Origin: Belliella calami
GTDB taxonomy: Bacteria; Bacteroidota; Bacteroidia; Cytophagales; Cyclobacteriaceae
Reading direction: 5' to 3'
NCBI RefSeq assembly: GCF_022549695.1
Contig: NZ_JAKZGS010000006.1
Location: 86,706-150,705, forward strand
Length of the DNA stretch: 64,000 bases
In this document: positions 17,272 to 25,669 of the stretch, piece by piece
Layout: every line of letters begins with the position of its first letter
How positions within the stretch are numbered: the first letter of the stretch is position 1
The notes under the pieces: generated by a model
The model's input: only the letters and a program-made list of their open reading frames with translations
Told to the model about the DNA's origin: nothing
The model's database searches: none
Program-made: the position numbers and the translations under genes

Positions 17272-18900
17272 ATGAATATCGAATTCAACAAAAACGAAGA
17301 CCTAAACAAAAATCTACTTTTTCAACTCAATAAAAAGCTACTACAAGTCAAACTCGGAGGTGGTGAAAAACGAATTGCCAAGGAACATGAAAAAGGTAAA
17401 TTAACTGCTCGTGAAAGAATAGAGTACTTAATAGATTCTGATTCAGAGTTCTTGGAAGTTGGTGCATTAGCTGCAGACAACATGTACCAAGAAGAAGGCG
17501 GTTGTCCATCTGCTGGTGTAGTCACAGGAATGGGTTATGTGAACGGTAGAATGTGCATGATAGTGGCAAATGATGCCACAGTCAAAGCAGGAGCGTGGTT
17601 TCCGATGACAGCCAAAAAGAATCTACGTGCACAAGAAATCGCTATGGAAAATAGACTTCCCATCATTTATTTGGTGGACAGTGCTGGAGTTTTTCTTCCA
17701 ATGCAAAATGAAATCTTCCCAGACAAAGAACATTTTGGAAGGCAATTCAGGAACAACGCCAAAATGTCCTCCATGGGAATCATCCAAGTGGCAGCGATAA
17801 TGGGTAGCTGCGTAGCTGGAGGAGCTTACCTCCCAATCATGTCTGATGAAGCTATGATTGTTGACAAGACAGGATCGATATTCCTTGCAGGTTCATATTT
17901 GGTAAAAGCTGCTATCGGAGAATCTGTAGATAACGAAACTTTGGGTGGGGCAACTACGCATTGCGAGATATCGGGTGTCACTGACAACAAATATGACTCT
18001 GATCAAGAATGCCTCGATGCTATCAGGAAGATATTTGACAAAATAGGTGCTGCCGAAAAAGCCGGATTTGATCGAAGCGAACCAAAAAAACCAAGCAAAG
18101 ACGAAAAAGAACTTTATGGTACATTCCCATCGGATCGTGTCAAACCTTACGATATGGTCGAGATCATAGAGAGACTTGTCGATAATTCTGAATTTGAAGA
18201 ATACAAAAAGGATTATGGAAAAACACTTCTTTGTGGGACCGCTAGAATTGATGGGTGGGCAATAGGTATTGTCGCCAATCAACGTAAAATTGTCAAAAAC
18301 AAAAAAGGGGAAATGCAAATGGGTGGCGTAATCTACTCTGATTCGGCAGATAAAGCAGCGAGGTTTATCATGAATTGTAACCAAAGAAAAATACCGTTGG
18401 TTTTCATCCAAGACGTTTCTGGGTTTATGGTGGGTAGCAAAGCTGAACATGGTGGGATCATTAAGGATGGTGCCAAAATGGTGAATGCGATGGCCAACTC
18501 AGTGGTTCCCAAGTTTACAATAGTCGTAGGAAATTCTTACGGAGCAGGAAACTATGCCATGTGTGGCAAAGCTTATGATCCAAGATTGATCTACTCTTGG
18601 CCAACTGCCCAAATGGCTGTGATGTCAGGAGCATCGGCAGCCAAGACGCTCCTACAGATAAAAGTTGCATCATTGAAAAAAACAGGAAAAGAAATAACAC
18701 CTGAGGATGAAAAATCATTACTTGACGAAATCACAGCTAAATACAATGAAGAGCTGAGTCCTTATTATGCAGCTGCTCGACTTTGGGTGGATGGTGTAAT
18801 CGACCCACTTGACACCAGAAAAGTAATCAGTATGGGGATAGAAGCCGCAAACCACGCTCCTATAACAGAGAGATTTAATGTCGGCGTGATTCAGACCTGA
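17272..18900 (+). CDS. acyl-CoA carboxylase beta subunit, methylcrotonyl-CoA carboxylase-like
   Basis: 542 aa, full length for a biotin-dependent carboxyltransferase. It moves CO2 from carboxybiotin to an acyl-CoA. N-terminal crotonase-fold motifs are KGKLTARERIEYLID (about residues 40-54), VDSAGVFLPMQ and CVAGGAYLPIMSDE; the C-terminal half has NSYGAGNYAMCGKAYDPR and SWPTAQMAVMSG. The IFLAGSYLVKAAIGE and LGGATTHCEISGVTD blocks resemble methylcrotonyl-CoA carboxylase more than propionyl-CoA carboxylase, suggesting leucine or isoprenoid catabolism. No biotin-carrying alpha subunit lies beside it, so the partner is encoded elsewhere. A 92-bp palindrome array follows. Confidence 0.85.
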   Translation: MNIEFNKNEDLNKNLLFQLNKKLLQVKLGGGEKRIAKEHEKGKLTARERIEYLIDSDSEFLEVGALAADNMYQEEGGCPSAGVVTGMGYVNGRMCMIVANDATVKAGAWFPMTAKKNLRAQEIAMENRLPIIYLVDSAGVFLPMQNEIFPDKEHFGRQFRNNAKMSSMGIIQVAAIMGSCVAGGAYLPIMSDEAMIVDKTGSIFLAGSYLVKAAIGESVDNETLGGATTHCEISGVTDNKYDSDQECLDAIRKIFDKIGAAEKAGFDRSEPKKPSKDEKELYGTFPSDRVKPYDMVEIIERLVDNSEFEEYKKDYGKTLLCGTARIDGWAIGIVANQRKIVKNKKGEMQMGGVIYSDSADKAARFIMNCNQRKIPLVFIQDVSGFMVGSKAEHGGIIKDGAKMVNAMANSVVPKFTIVVGNSYGAGNYAMCGKAYDPRLIYSWPTAQMAVMSGASAAKTLLQIKVASLKKTGKEITPEDEKSLLDEITAKYNEELSPYYAAARLWVDGVIDPLDTRKVISMGIEAANHAPITERFNVGVIQT

Positions 18901-18946
18901 GATACAGATCACGAGTGAACATTGAATTGAGAGGCTAAATTCCAAA

Positions 18947-19534
18947 GACCTTTGAGGTTTTTTTTCCAAAACCTCGAAGGTCTTATTCAGTAACCAAAAC
19001 CTTCGAGGTCGGAAAAAGTCCTCAAAGGTTGACAACATGACCTTTGAGGTTTTTTTTCCAAAACCTCGAAGGTCTTATTCAGTAACCAAAACCTTCGAGG
19101 TCGGAAAAAGACCTCAAAGGTTGACAACATGACCTTTGAGGTTTTTTTTCCAAAACCTCGAAGGTCTAATCCAGTAACCAAAACCTTCGAGGTCTGAAAA
19201 AGTCCTCAAAGGTTGACAACATGACCTTTGAGGTTTTTTTTCCAAAACCTCGAAGGTCTAATCCAGTAACTAAAACCTTCGAGGTCTAAAAAGACCTCAA
19301 AGGTTGACAACATGACCTTTGAGGTTTTTTTTCCAAAACCTCGAAGGTCTAATCCAGTAACCAAAACCTTCGAGGTCTGAAAAAGTCCTCAAAGGTTGAC
19401 AGCAAGACCTTTGAGGTTTTTTTTCCAAAACCTCGAAGGTCTAATCCAGTAACTAAAACCTTCGAGGTCTGAAAAAGACCTCAAAGGTTGACACCATGAC
19501 CTTTGAGTTTTTTTTTCCAAAACCTCGAAGGTCT
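18947..19534. repeat. 92-bp tandem array of nested palindromes
   Basis: Six full units (starting 18947, 19039, 19131, 19223, 19314, 19406) and a partial seventh at 19498. Each unit contains ACCTTTGAGGT, then ACCTCGAAGGT, its inverse ACCTTCGAGGT, then CCTCAAAGGT. Outer and inner pairs can therefore fold into a nested hairpin within each unit, or between units. T runs of eight follow the first arm. Units are nearly identical, implying recent amplification. Spurious minus-strand ORFs cross it. No gene lies in 18901-19668. Confidence 0.92.
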
Positions 19535-19668
19535 TATTCAACTGAATATCTGCCAAAGAAAATACACAAGATGTTCGATACAAAACATTAGATAACTTTA
19601 AGCTTTTTTTCACTTTCGCCTTTCAAAAAAAAACGTAAATTAGAGATGTTAACAACAGAAAATTTTTC

Positions 19669-20511
19669 ATGAAAGACCTAACTGAAAAAGAATTAAACGC
19701 TTTGATTTCACTTCTTGACGATGACGATCCTGAGGTTAAAAGTCATGTTCAGGATAAAATAATATCGATTGGACACAACGTGATCCCAATTCTGGAAAAA
19801 AAATGGGAAGACAGTTTCAATCCAGAACTTCAAAAAGAAATAGAGGACCTAGTTCATAACCTTCAGTTTTCCCAACTCAAAGAAAGGCTTTATGATTGGG
19901 TCAACACTCCTGATCAGGATCTATTGACTGGTCTGTGGATTGTCAATACTTATCAATATCCTGACTTGGAGTTTGACAAATTGAATACTGATATGCATCA
20001 AATCTACTTTGATGTATGGACAGCTTTCAAAAACAACCTTCTCCCCCACGAGCAAATTAGAATCATCAATAGTGTTTTGTTTAACTCTTTAAGGTTTTCT
20101 GCCAATACCAAAAATTTTCATTCCCCAGGAAATAGCATGCTAAGCAATGTTTTGGATACGAAAAAAGGGAATCCAATAAGTCTCTGTACAATCTACCTTT
20201 TGGTGGCCAAAAAACTTGGGCTTCCGATCTACGGTGTCAACCTTCCCAATCTTTTCGTCTTGACCTACAAATCTGCTGATGTAAACTTTTACATCAATGC
20301 ATTTAACAAAGGCTTGGTATTCAATAAACAGGATATAAATAATTACCTAAGCCATCTAAAAATCGAACCTAGAGATGTTTTTTTTGAGCCTTGCTCAAAC
20401 AAAGATATCATTGTGCGAACCATCAGAAATTTGATCGTCTCATTTGAAAAATTGGGGGAAACAGAAAAAATCAATGAAATAAAAGAATTGTTGAAAATTG
20501 TAACTGAATAG
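19669..20511 (+). CDS. SirB1/transglutaminase-like family protein
   Basis: 280 aa, cytoplasmic (no signal peptide). The middle matches the SirB1 N-terminal domain, a transglutaminase-like fold: an SMLSNVLDTKKGNPISLCTI motif (about residues 161-180) with the family's conserved GxPISL, followed by LGLPIYGVNLPNLFVL. The Cys in PISLC could be the nucleophile of the fold, but activity is unproven for this family. The N-terminal 70 residues are acidic and helical with a HEAT-like look (DPEVKSHVQDKI). It is monocistronic, between the 92-bp array and a MITE-like repeat. Family placement is good; function is unknown. Confidence 0.78.
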   Translation: MKDLTEKELNALISLLDDDDPEVKSHVQDKIISIGHNVIPILEKKWEDSFNPELQKEIEDLVHNLQFSQLKERLYDWVNTPDQDLLTGLWIVNTYQYPDLEFDKLNTDMHQIYFDVWTAFKNNLLPHEQIRIINSVLFNSLRFSANTKNFHSPGNSMLSNVLDTKKGNPISLCTIYLLVAKKLGLPIYGVNLPNLFVLTYKSADVNFYINAFNKGLVFNKQDINNYLSHLKIEPRDVFFEPCSNKDIIVRTIRNLIVSFEKLGETEKINEIKELLKIVTE

Positions 20512-20542
20512 TTGGAAAAATTTTCTGATTTCTTTATTCTGT

Positions 20543-20678
20543 GTATCCGCTTTCTTACAAGTAGCCAATCAATAGAATGTTTGATGAACGATTTGAGGTT
20601 CTATTGACTGTTTACAGTTGTCCGATGAAGAGCAAAACAAAAAACCGATTCTTGGCCAACAAGCAACATTGCGGATGC
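20543..20678 (+). repeat. MITE-like dispersed repeat, copy C
   Basis: 136 bp, forward orientation, the shortest near-complete copy. It begins GTATCCGCTTTCTTACA and ends GCAACATTGCGGATGC, one substitution from the inverse terminus. The core AGCCAATCAATAGAATGTTT matches copy D more closely than A or B. It lies between the convergent SirB1-like and redoxin genes. Confidence 0.85.
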
Positions 20679-20734
20679 TCTTATCCTTTATTTTGCAAAC
20701 TATCAAATCAAAAAACAACATTTGATTAATGGAA

Positions 20735-21319
20735 CTAATTCACCAACCTGATATTGCAACCGACAGGTCTGCTTGAACTTGGGCTTGGATTTTTCTTGTT
20801 TTGAATATTTTCAAGAGCATTTTCCAAATACTTCATATTTGCACTTTCAGGTACCTGAGGATTGTTATCTATTGCACCTCTGTATGCTACAGCAAATCCT
20901 GTTTGGCTTGGTGTAATGACTATCACTTCTGGAAGTTTTGTTACTTGCAGCTGCTTGGTAAGCATTTGGGTTCCGTCATTGAGAACAGAAAGTCCAGAAA
21001 CCTTTCCTTTGAATCTTCCTTCCACGTTCTCCTTACTTTCTTCTTCATCGACTCCAAAATGTGGATTTACCATTGCAAACACATAATTGTCTTTTGAATA
21101 ATTGTTGTATAGATCAATAATCCTGTTTTCATATAATTTTGAGAAGGGACAAGAAAGGGTGGTGAAAATAAGAACGATTGCTTTCGAGTCCTTGTGGTCA
21201 GCTAATTCAAACGTTTCCCCTGTTTGAATATCCTCCAAATTGAAGTTCTCTATCTTTTGACCAAAAGATTGGAAGGTAAAAAATAACAACACAATAGGTA
21301 ATATGCGAATGGTTTTCAT
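20735..21319 (-). CDS. redoxin/thioredoxin-like family protein
   Basis: 194 aa with a cleavable signal peptide (ILPIVLLFFTFQSFGQ, about residues 5-20), so periplasmic. The fold is AhpC/TSA-redoxin: FNLEDIQTGETFELADHK, VLIFTTLSCPFSKLYENRI (a lone N-terminal Cys, not CxxC) and TKLPEVIVITP with the cis-Pro. The C-terminus carries a second conserved Cys in RPVGCNIR. Families with this layout act as thiol peroxidases or redox carriers; the exact role is unknown. The gene is convergent with the SirB1-like gene. The phosphopantetheinyl transferase gene lies 53 bp upstream on the same strand. Confidence 0.78.
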   Translation of the reverse strand: MKTIRILPIVLLFFTFQSFGQKIENFNLEDIQTGETFELADHKDSKAIVLIFTTLSCPFSKLYENRIIDLYNNYSKDNYVFAMVNPHFGVDEEESKENVEGRFKGKVSGLSVLNDGTQMLTKQLQVTKLPEVIVITPSQTGFAVAYRGAIDNNPQVPESANMKYLENALENIQNKKNPSPSSSRPVGCNIRLVN

Positions 21320-21372
21320 AGGAATTTCATTCAGTTAGATTCTTTATTTGTATAAAGATACTTACAAATTTT

Positions 21373-22002
21373 CTACCAAATGGTATAAGTCAGTACCATT
21401 TCTCCTTCCACCTGAACTTTTACTTGGTAAAAATGATCTGAAAAATCTGAAAGACGAATTTTCCCATTGATTACTTTGTCTTCGATTGAAAATGGTTTCA
21501 GTAATATATTTTCTTTGAGACTTATCCCCTTTCTTCCTTGGCATTTGTAGATAGATTCTTTGGCTGACCAAGCTATAGTATATAGAAGAGGATCATTATT
21601 TAAGAATTCAATTTCTGAAGGATCTAAAAACTTTGGGCCAAGCTTCAAAATTTTTTCCCTTACAAAATCCAAATCAATCCCTACTGGCATGTCCTTATGA
21701 AAAATAGCGGCTGCCAAGCCTTTTGTGTGGGTCAGGGAGACATAACCATATCCATCCATAGAATGAGACTTGCCATGTTCATCTTTATAAAACCCGGGAT
21801 ATGGCAAAGAAATACTATCTAAAGCATATTTGATAGCTAATCTTGCCGCTTTCCATTCTTTCATTTTCTCTGAATGAGAAATATTTGACAAGGAAAGTTT
21901 TTCACGAAAACTCAAGAAAGCAACTTCATTTTCAGAAACTTCTTGAATATTATTAATGGCCAAGGCCGATAAAGCACTTATTTTTTCTATTTTTGTCTGC
22001 AT
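21373..22002 (-). CDS. 4'-phosphopantetheinyl transferase family protein
   Basis: 209 aa, the size of Sfp/AcpT-type enzymes. These attach the phosphopantetheine arm of CoA to acyl- or peptidyl-carrier proteins in the cytoplasm. Signatures are GYVSLTHTKGLAAA (about residues 93-106), the Mg-binding VGIDLDFVREKI (about 113-124) and WSAKESIYKCQGRKG (about 151-165). The gene is divergent from the WD40 gene, with 38 bp between the chosen starts, so the two promoters must overlap. No polyketide or peptide synthetase lies nearby; fatty-acid ACP is the likely target, which is inference. Confidence 0.88.
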   Translation of the reverse strand: MQTKIEKISALSALAINNIQEVSENEVAFLSFREKLSLSNISHSEKMKEWKAARLAIKYALDSISLPYPGFYKDEHGKSHSMDGYGYVSLTHTKGLAAAIFHKDMPVGIDLDFVREKILKLGPKFLDPSEIEFLNNDPLLYTIAWSAKESIYKCQGRKGISLKENILLKPFSIEDKVINGKIRLSDFSDHFYQVKVQVEGEMVLTYTIW

Positions 22003-22040
22003 TGCCCTTTTTGGGTTTTGAATTGCTTACACTGCAATAT

Positions 22041-22949
22041 ATGGCGGATATTCAAGTAACTAAACTTCATACACTTACAGGACACAACGATTGCATCTAT
22101 GCATTGGTAGAAGGCTGTGATCCTCGATACTTCTACACAGGCTCTGGTGATGGCATGGTAGTAGAATGGGATCTATTGAATCCTAAAGATGGTAAATTAA
22201 TTGCCAAATTACCACATTCTGTCTATGCTTTAGAAGTAGATTTGAAAAAAAACCTTCTTTTTATTGGGCACAACTTCGAAGGAATCCATGTAATTGACCT
22301 TGAAAACAACAAAGAAATTTGGTCATTAAAAATCACAGACCAATCAATTTTTGACATGAAAGCTATAAACAATGAACTTTTTGTAGCTATGGGTGATGGG
22401 GTAATTGCTGTGATAGACATCGAAAAAAAATCAATTAAAAAACATCTGAAATTGAGTTCCAAAAGCGCTAGGGTAATGGCTTTTGACAAAACTAAGAGCA
22501 AATTGGCGATTGGATTTAGCGACCACTCCATCAAAATCATCAATACCAAAGACTACACACCTGAGCAACTACTTAATGGACACAGCAATTCTGTATTTGC
22601 TTTAGGTTATTCTCCTACACAAAACATGCTGGTTAGTGGTGGAAGGGATGCTACTTTAAAGTTTTGGGACACAGATTCATTCCTACAAACAAACAATGTA
22701 ATAGCACACATGTTTGCCATCAATTATCTTTGTTTTAGAGAAGATGGCATGTTTTTTATAACTTGTAGCATGGACAAATCCATGAAAATTTGGGATGCCA
22801 ATGAACACAAACTGCTTAAGGTAATAGATAAAGCACGACACGCAGGACATGGTACCTCCATCAACAAAGTGCTTTGGAGCACATTTAATCAAACTATTAT
22901 CTCAATCAGCGATGATAGAAGCATTTCAATTTGGAAAGTAGATATTTGA
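22041..22949 (+). CDS. WD40 repeat protein
   Basis: 302 aa, a predicted seven-bladed beta-propeller without a signal peptide, so a cytoplasmic scaffold. Repeats end in VVEWDLL, TLKFWDTD, SMKIWDAN and SISIWKVDI, with GH-containing starts such as LTGHNDCIYALVEG, NGHSNSVFALGYSP and AGHGTSINKVLW. The start ATG 22041 is chosen because the first blade begins at once; the frame extends 16 codons upstream into the divergent gene's leader. It heads the tight WD40-divIVA-folB-chaN-DUF4268 operon (gap 5 bp to the next gene). The partner is unknown; co-transcription with divIVA suggests a cell-envelope or division scaffold, but that is inference. Confidence 0.88.
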   Translation: MADIQVTKLHTLTGHNDCIYALVEGCDPRYFYTGSGDGMVVEWDLLNPKDGKLIAKLPHSVYALEVDLKKNLLFIGHNFEGIHVIDLENNKEIWSLKITDQSIFDMKAINNELFVAMGDGVIAVIDIEKKSIKKHLKLSSKSARVMAFDKTKSKLAIGFSDHSIKIINTKDYTPEQLLNGHSNSVFALGYSPTQNMLVSGGRDATLKFWDTDSFLQTNNVIAHMFAINYLCFREDGMFFITCSMDKSMKIWDANEHKLLKVIDKARHAGHGTSINKVLWSTFNQTIISISDDRSISIWKVDI

Positions 22950-22954
22950 CAATT

Positions 22955-23821
22955 ATGAAAATAACAGCATTAGAAATCCGTAAAAAATCTTTTGAGAAAA
23001 ATTTCAGAGGTTATGACAAAGAGGAAGTTGACGCTTTTATGAGCGAACTTTCTACTGAATGGGAGAAACTTGTAGCAGAAAATGAAGAGCTTCAGAGAAA
23101 GCTAGATCAAAGCGACAAAGAAGCAACCAAACTCAAAGAAGTAGAAGCCTCTCTTTTCAGAACTTTGAAAACAGCCGAAGATACTGGCGCAAGCATCATC
23201 GAAGAAGCAAATGAAGCTGCTGACCACATCGTCAACGAAGCGCATCAAAACGCAGAATCCATGCTGAATGATGCCAAAACACAATCTCGAAACCTTATAG
23301 ATTCAGCAGAAAGCAAAGGAAGGCAAATCATGGCTGAACTGAAAGGTGATGTCAGCGACTTGGTAAATGGTTACGAATCCTTGATCCACCAAAGGGAGTT
23401 GATCTTGAAAAACCTCAAAAAGCTAGCTGAAGACATAGAAGACAACATCAGTATGTCAAACAATGACATCAAAAAAGTCAACGTGAAAGTCCATCAGGAA
23501 ATGGTCGAAACACTCAATAAAAACAACGCATTCACCATCGCCAATATCAATGACCTAAAAGAAGATGAAATGGTCAAACATACCTTGGTAGATGAAATTG
23601 ATAATTTAAATGAAAGCACTGTTTTGGAACAAGATGAAGAAGAAATCATCGAAAACAAAATAGATATTCAGGAAGATGAAAACTTGGAAGACACTCAAGA
23701 GGAAAGGTCTTCTATACCTATATCAAAGCCACAAAACGCTTCCAACCACATAATTGAGGAACCTGAAGAAGATAAAAACAAAGGAAACAAGAACAGATCA
23801 TTTTTTGACGATATAGATTGA
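22955..23821 (+). CDS. DivIVA domain-containing protein
   Basis: 288 aa. The N-terminal DivIVA domain is clear: ITALEIRKKSFEKNFRGYDK (about residues 3-22), then EEVDAFMSELSTEWEKL. A long coiled coil follows (about 40-210) and the C-terminus is an acidic, probably disordered tail (EDENLEDTQEER) ending in RSFFDDID. DivIVA proteins bind curved membrane through the N-terminal domain and recruit division or wall-growth factors. Start ATG 22955 is chosen over an in-frame codon at 22931 inside the WD40 gene. Its stop overlaps the folB start as TGATG, indicating translational coupling. Confidence 0.9.
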   Translation: MKITALEIRKKSFEKNFRGYDKEEVDAFMSELSTEWEKLVAENEELQRKLDQSDKEATKLKEVEASLFRTLKTAEDTGASIIEEANEAADHIVNEAHQNAESMLNDAKTQSRNLIDSAESKGRQIMAELKGDVSDLVNGYESLIHQRELILKNLKKLAEDIEDNISMSNNDIKKVNVKVHQEMVETLNKNNAFTIANINDLKEDEMVKHTLVDEIDNLNESTVLEQDEEEIIENKIDIQEDENLEDTQEERSSIPISKPQNASNHIIEEPEEDKNKGNKNRSFFDDID

Positions 23822-24186
23822 TGGGAAAAGTAGCATTAGAAGGAATAGAGTTTCATGCATATCATGGGGTGTTCTCTGAGGAAACAAAACTAGGGAATCG
23901 CTTTACTGTAGATATCCATGTGGATACAGACTTCAAAAACGCAATGCTTCATGATCAACTCAGAGACACTGTGGATTACGCCAAAATTTATCAAATAGCC
24001 AAATCCCACATGCTTGAACCAGTCAAATTGTTGGAACATTTGGCCCACTTGATCATTACTGATATCCTAAAAATCTATCCTTCTTCAAAAAAAGTCTCTG
24101 TCACGATCAAAAAACATAACCCTGCTATCGGAGGGGTTGTCAACTTCTCTGTAGTAACAGTTTCTTATCCAGAAGATTATGCTTAA
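23821..24186 (+). CDS. folB: dihydroneopterin aldolase
   Basis: 121 aa, full length. It converts 7,8-dihydroneopterin to 6-hydroxymethyl-dihydropterin and glycolaldehyde in folate synthesis. Motifs are FHAYHGVFSEETKLGNRF (about residues 10-27), TVDYAKIY (about 55-62), KLLEHLAHLI with the substrate-binding Glu (about 72-81) and VTIKKHNPAIGG with the catalytic Lys (about 98-109). The ATG at 23821 overlaps the divIVA stop; an in-frame TTG one codon earlier is unlikely. The end overlaps chaN by 8 bp. No other folate gene is adjacent. Confidence 0.94.
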   Translation: MGKVALEGIEFHAYHGVFSEETKLGNRFTVDIHVDTDFKNAMLHDQLRDTVDYAKIYQIAKSHMLEPVKLLEHLAHLIITDILKIYPSSKKVSVTIKKHNPAIGGVVNFSVVTVSYPEDYA

Positions 24187-25042
24187 AAAAATCACAATTT
24201 ATCTCTGCTTTACTTTTCTTAGCATTTCAGCTTATTCACAAAGTAAGCTCTATCAGATCTTTACGAAAGATGGACAATTGATAGAAGAAAAGGCTTTTTA
24301 TCAAACTTTAAATGAGAAAGAAATTATTTTCTTTGGTGAATTACACAACAACAGTGTAGCACATTGGCTTCAGCTTCAAATTCTCAAAAACCTAAATTCA
24401 AACGAGAATGAAATTATTTTGGCAGGTGAATTTTTTGAAAGAGATGATCAATTGAACATCAATGAATGGCTAGAAGGAAGAATTACCGACAAAAACTTTG
24501 AAGCCGAAGCAAAGTTGTGGAACAATTACGCAACGGATTACAAACCATTGATGCTTTTTGCAAAAGAAAATAAAATCCCTGTCGTCGCAACCAATGTTCC
24601 CCGAAAATATGCTTCAGTAGTCAGTCGAGAAGGTTTGAAAAGCTTGGAATCTTTCTCTGAAGAAGCCAAAAAATCAATCGCTCCATTGCCTATTGAAGTA
24701 GATATGTCACTGCCAGGGTATAAAGGAATGAAAGAAATGATGCATGGATCGAGTATGAATGTTGATTTTATGGTCGAAGCCCAAGCAATAAAAGATGCCA
24801 CTATGGCTTTTTCACTTTTTGAATTTATTGGAAAAGGAAAAACTATCCTTCATGTAAATGGATCTTATCATTCCAATAATTATGAAGGTATTGTATGGTA
24901 TTTGAGAAAGGAGTTTGTAGATGCTTCAGTTCTTACTATTGCTACTGTCGAGCAAAATAATACGAAAGCGCTTGAAGAAAATTCGAAGGGAATAGCTGAC
25001 TTCATCATTGTCCTTCCTACTGATAGTCCGAAAAGTTACTGA
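24179..25042 (+). CDS. ChaN family protein (haem-binding uptake-like)
   Basis: 287 aa with an N-terminal signal peptide (TIYLCFTFLSISAYSQ, about residues 6-21) lacking a lipobox. The ChaN/Tiki-like fold shows as IIFFGELHNNSVAHWLQLQI (about 49-68), ILAGEFFERDDQ, the VVATNVPRKYASVVSREG segment (about 136-153) and ILHVNGSYHSNNYEG with conserved His residues near the C-terminus. The family is described as iron-regulated and haem-binding (Campylobacter ChaN), but fold relatives are metalloproteases, so activity is uncertain. It overlaps folB by 8 bp and precedes DUF4268 by 6 bp. Confidence 0.82.
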   Translation: MLKKITIYLCFTFLSISAYSQSKLYQIFTKDGQLIEEKAFYQTLNEKEIIFFGELHNNSVAHWLQLQILKNLNSNENEIILAGEFFERDDQLNINEWLEGRITDKNFEAEAKLWNNYATDYKPLMLFAKENKIPVVATNVPRKYASVVSREGLKSLESFSEEAKKSIAPLPIEVDMSLPGYKGMKEMMHGSSMNVDFMVEAQAIKDATMAFSLFEFIGKGKTILHVNGSYHSNNYEGIVWYLRKEFVDASVLTIATVEQNNTKALEENSKGIADFIIVLPTDSPKSY

Positions 25043-25048
25043 TAAGGA

Positions 25049-25507
25049 ATGTATAGCAGAGCAGAAAAATCCAAAATCAGAAAGGGTTTTTGGACGGCCT
25101 TTGGCCAATACATGAAACCGGTTCCTTCAGAAACTGGCGTTCGTGTTAATTGGTCGAATTACAAGACTGGTGTCAAACATATTTTTTTCAGAATGAAGGC
25201 GGAGTTGGATTTTGCATCCATTGGTATTGAGATCAACCATGCTGATGAAGAGCTTCAGCAGCTGTTTTTTGAGCAATTCCTAGAATTCAAAAAAATCCTT
25301 CATGCTGAACTCAATGAAGAGTGGGATTGGGAATTGCACCATGTTGAAGAATCAGGAAAGATTGTATCAAGAATTCAGAAAACAATCCCCAAAGTAAATA
25401 TTATGGATCAAAACGACTGGTCAAAAATCATATCATTCCTCAAACCTCGAATCATCGCCTTGGACGGATTCTGGGCAAATATGAAGCCTGCTTTTGAAGA
25501 GCTTTGA
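25049..25507 (+). CDS. DUF4268 domain-containing protein
   Basis: 152 aa, soluble, no signal peptide. The sequence (AEKSKIRKGFWTAFGQYMKP, KHIFFRMKAELDFASIGIEI, ALDGFWANMKPAFEEL) matches the DUF4268 family, sometimes found fused to nuclease-like domains but here free-standing. It is the last gene of the WD40-to-DUF4268 operon, 6 bp after chaN. Function is unknown. No terminator hairpin was recognised in the 162 bp before the XRE gene. Confidence 0.75.
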   Translation: MYSRAEKSKIRKGFWTAFGQYMKPVPSETGVRVNWSNYKTGVKHIFFRMKAELDFASIGIEINHADEELQQLFFEQFLEFKKILHAELNEEWDWELHHVEESGKIVSRIQKTIPKVNIMDQNDWSKIISFLKPRIIALDGFWANMKPAFEEL

Positions 25508-25630
25508 GAGAATGTTTATTGTTGATTAGTGGTTAGTTATTAAGGGATTGGGTATTGAATTAATTAAATAGTGAGTGACTCATTTTAAAAATTATTTGTT
25601 ACAATTTACATCTAAATAAATTAATTGCTT

Positions 25631-25662
25631 TATATTTGTAACATGTTTTTTTTTCAAACATG
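25631..25662 (+). promoter_or_regulatory. promoter box and inverted-repeat operator of the XRE-ImmA-PIN module
   Basis: A TATATTTG box (25631-25638) is followed immediately by CATGTTT-N7-AAACATG (25642-25648 and 25656-25662). The inverted repeat would straddle the transcription start and lies 7 bp before the XRE start codon. Placement is typical of an autoregulated XRE operon. No good -33 box was seen at the right spacing. Confidence 0.5.
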
Positions 25663-25669
25663 AAATTAT

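Noticed and set aside
17893-18450. 185-aa minus-strand ORF inside the carboxylase beta gene
   Set aside because: It is the reverse-strand shadow of a highly conserved enzyme; His/Phe-rich composition is not protein-like.
18947-19534. CRISPR or integron attC array
   Set aside because: Units are contiguous 92-bp repeats of nested palindromes without unique spacers, ORF cassettes or an integrase gene.
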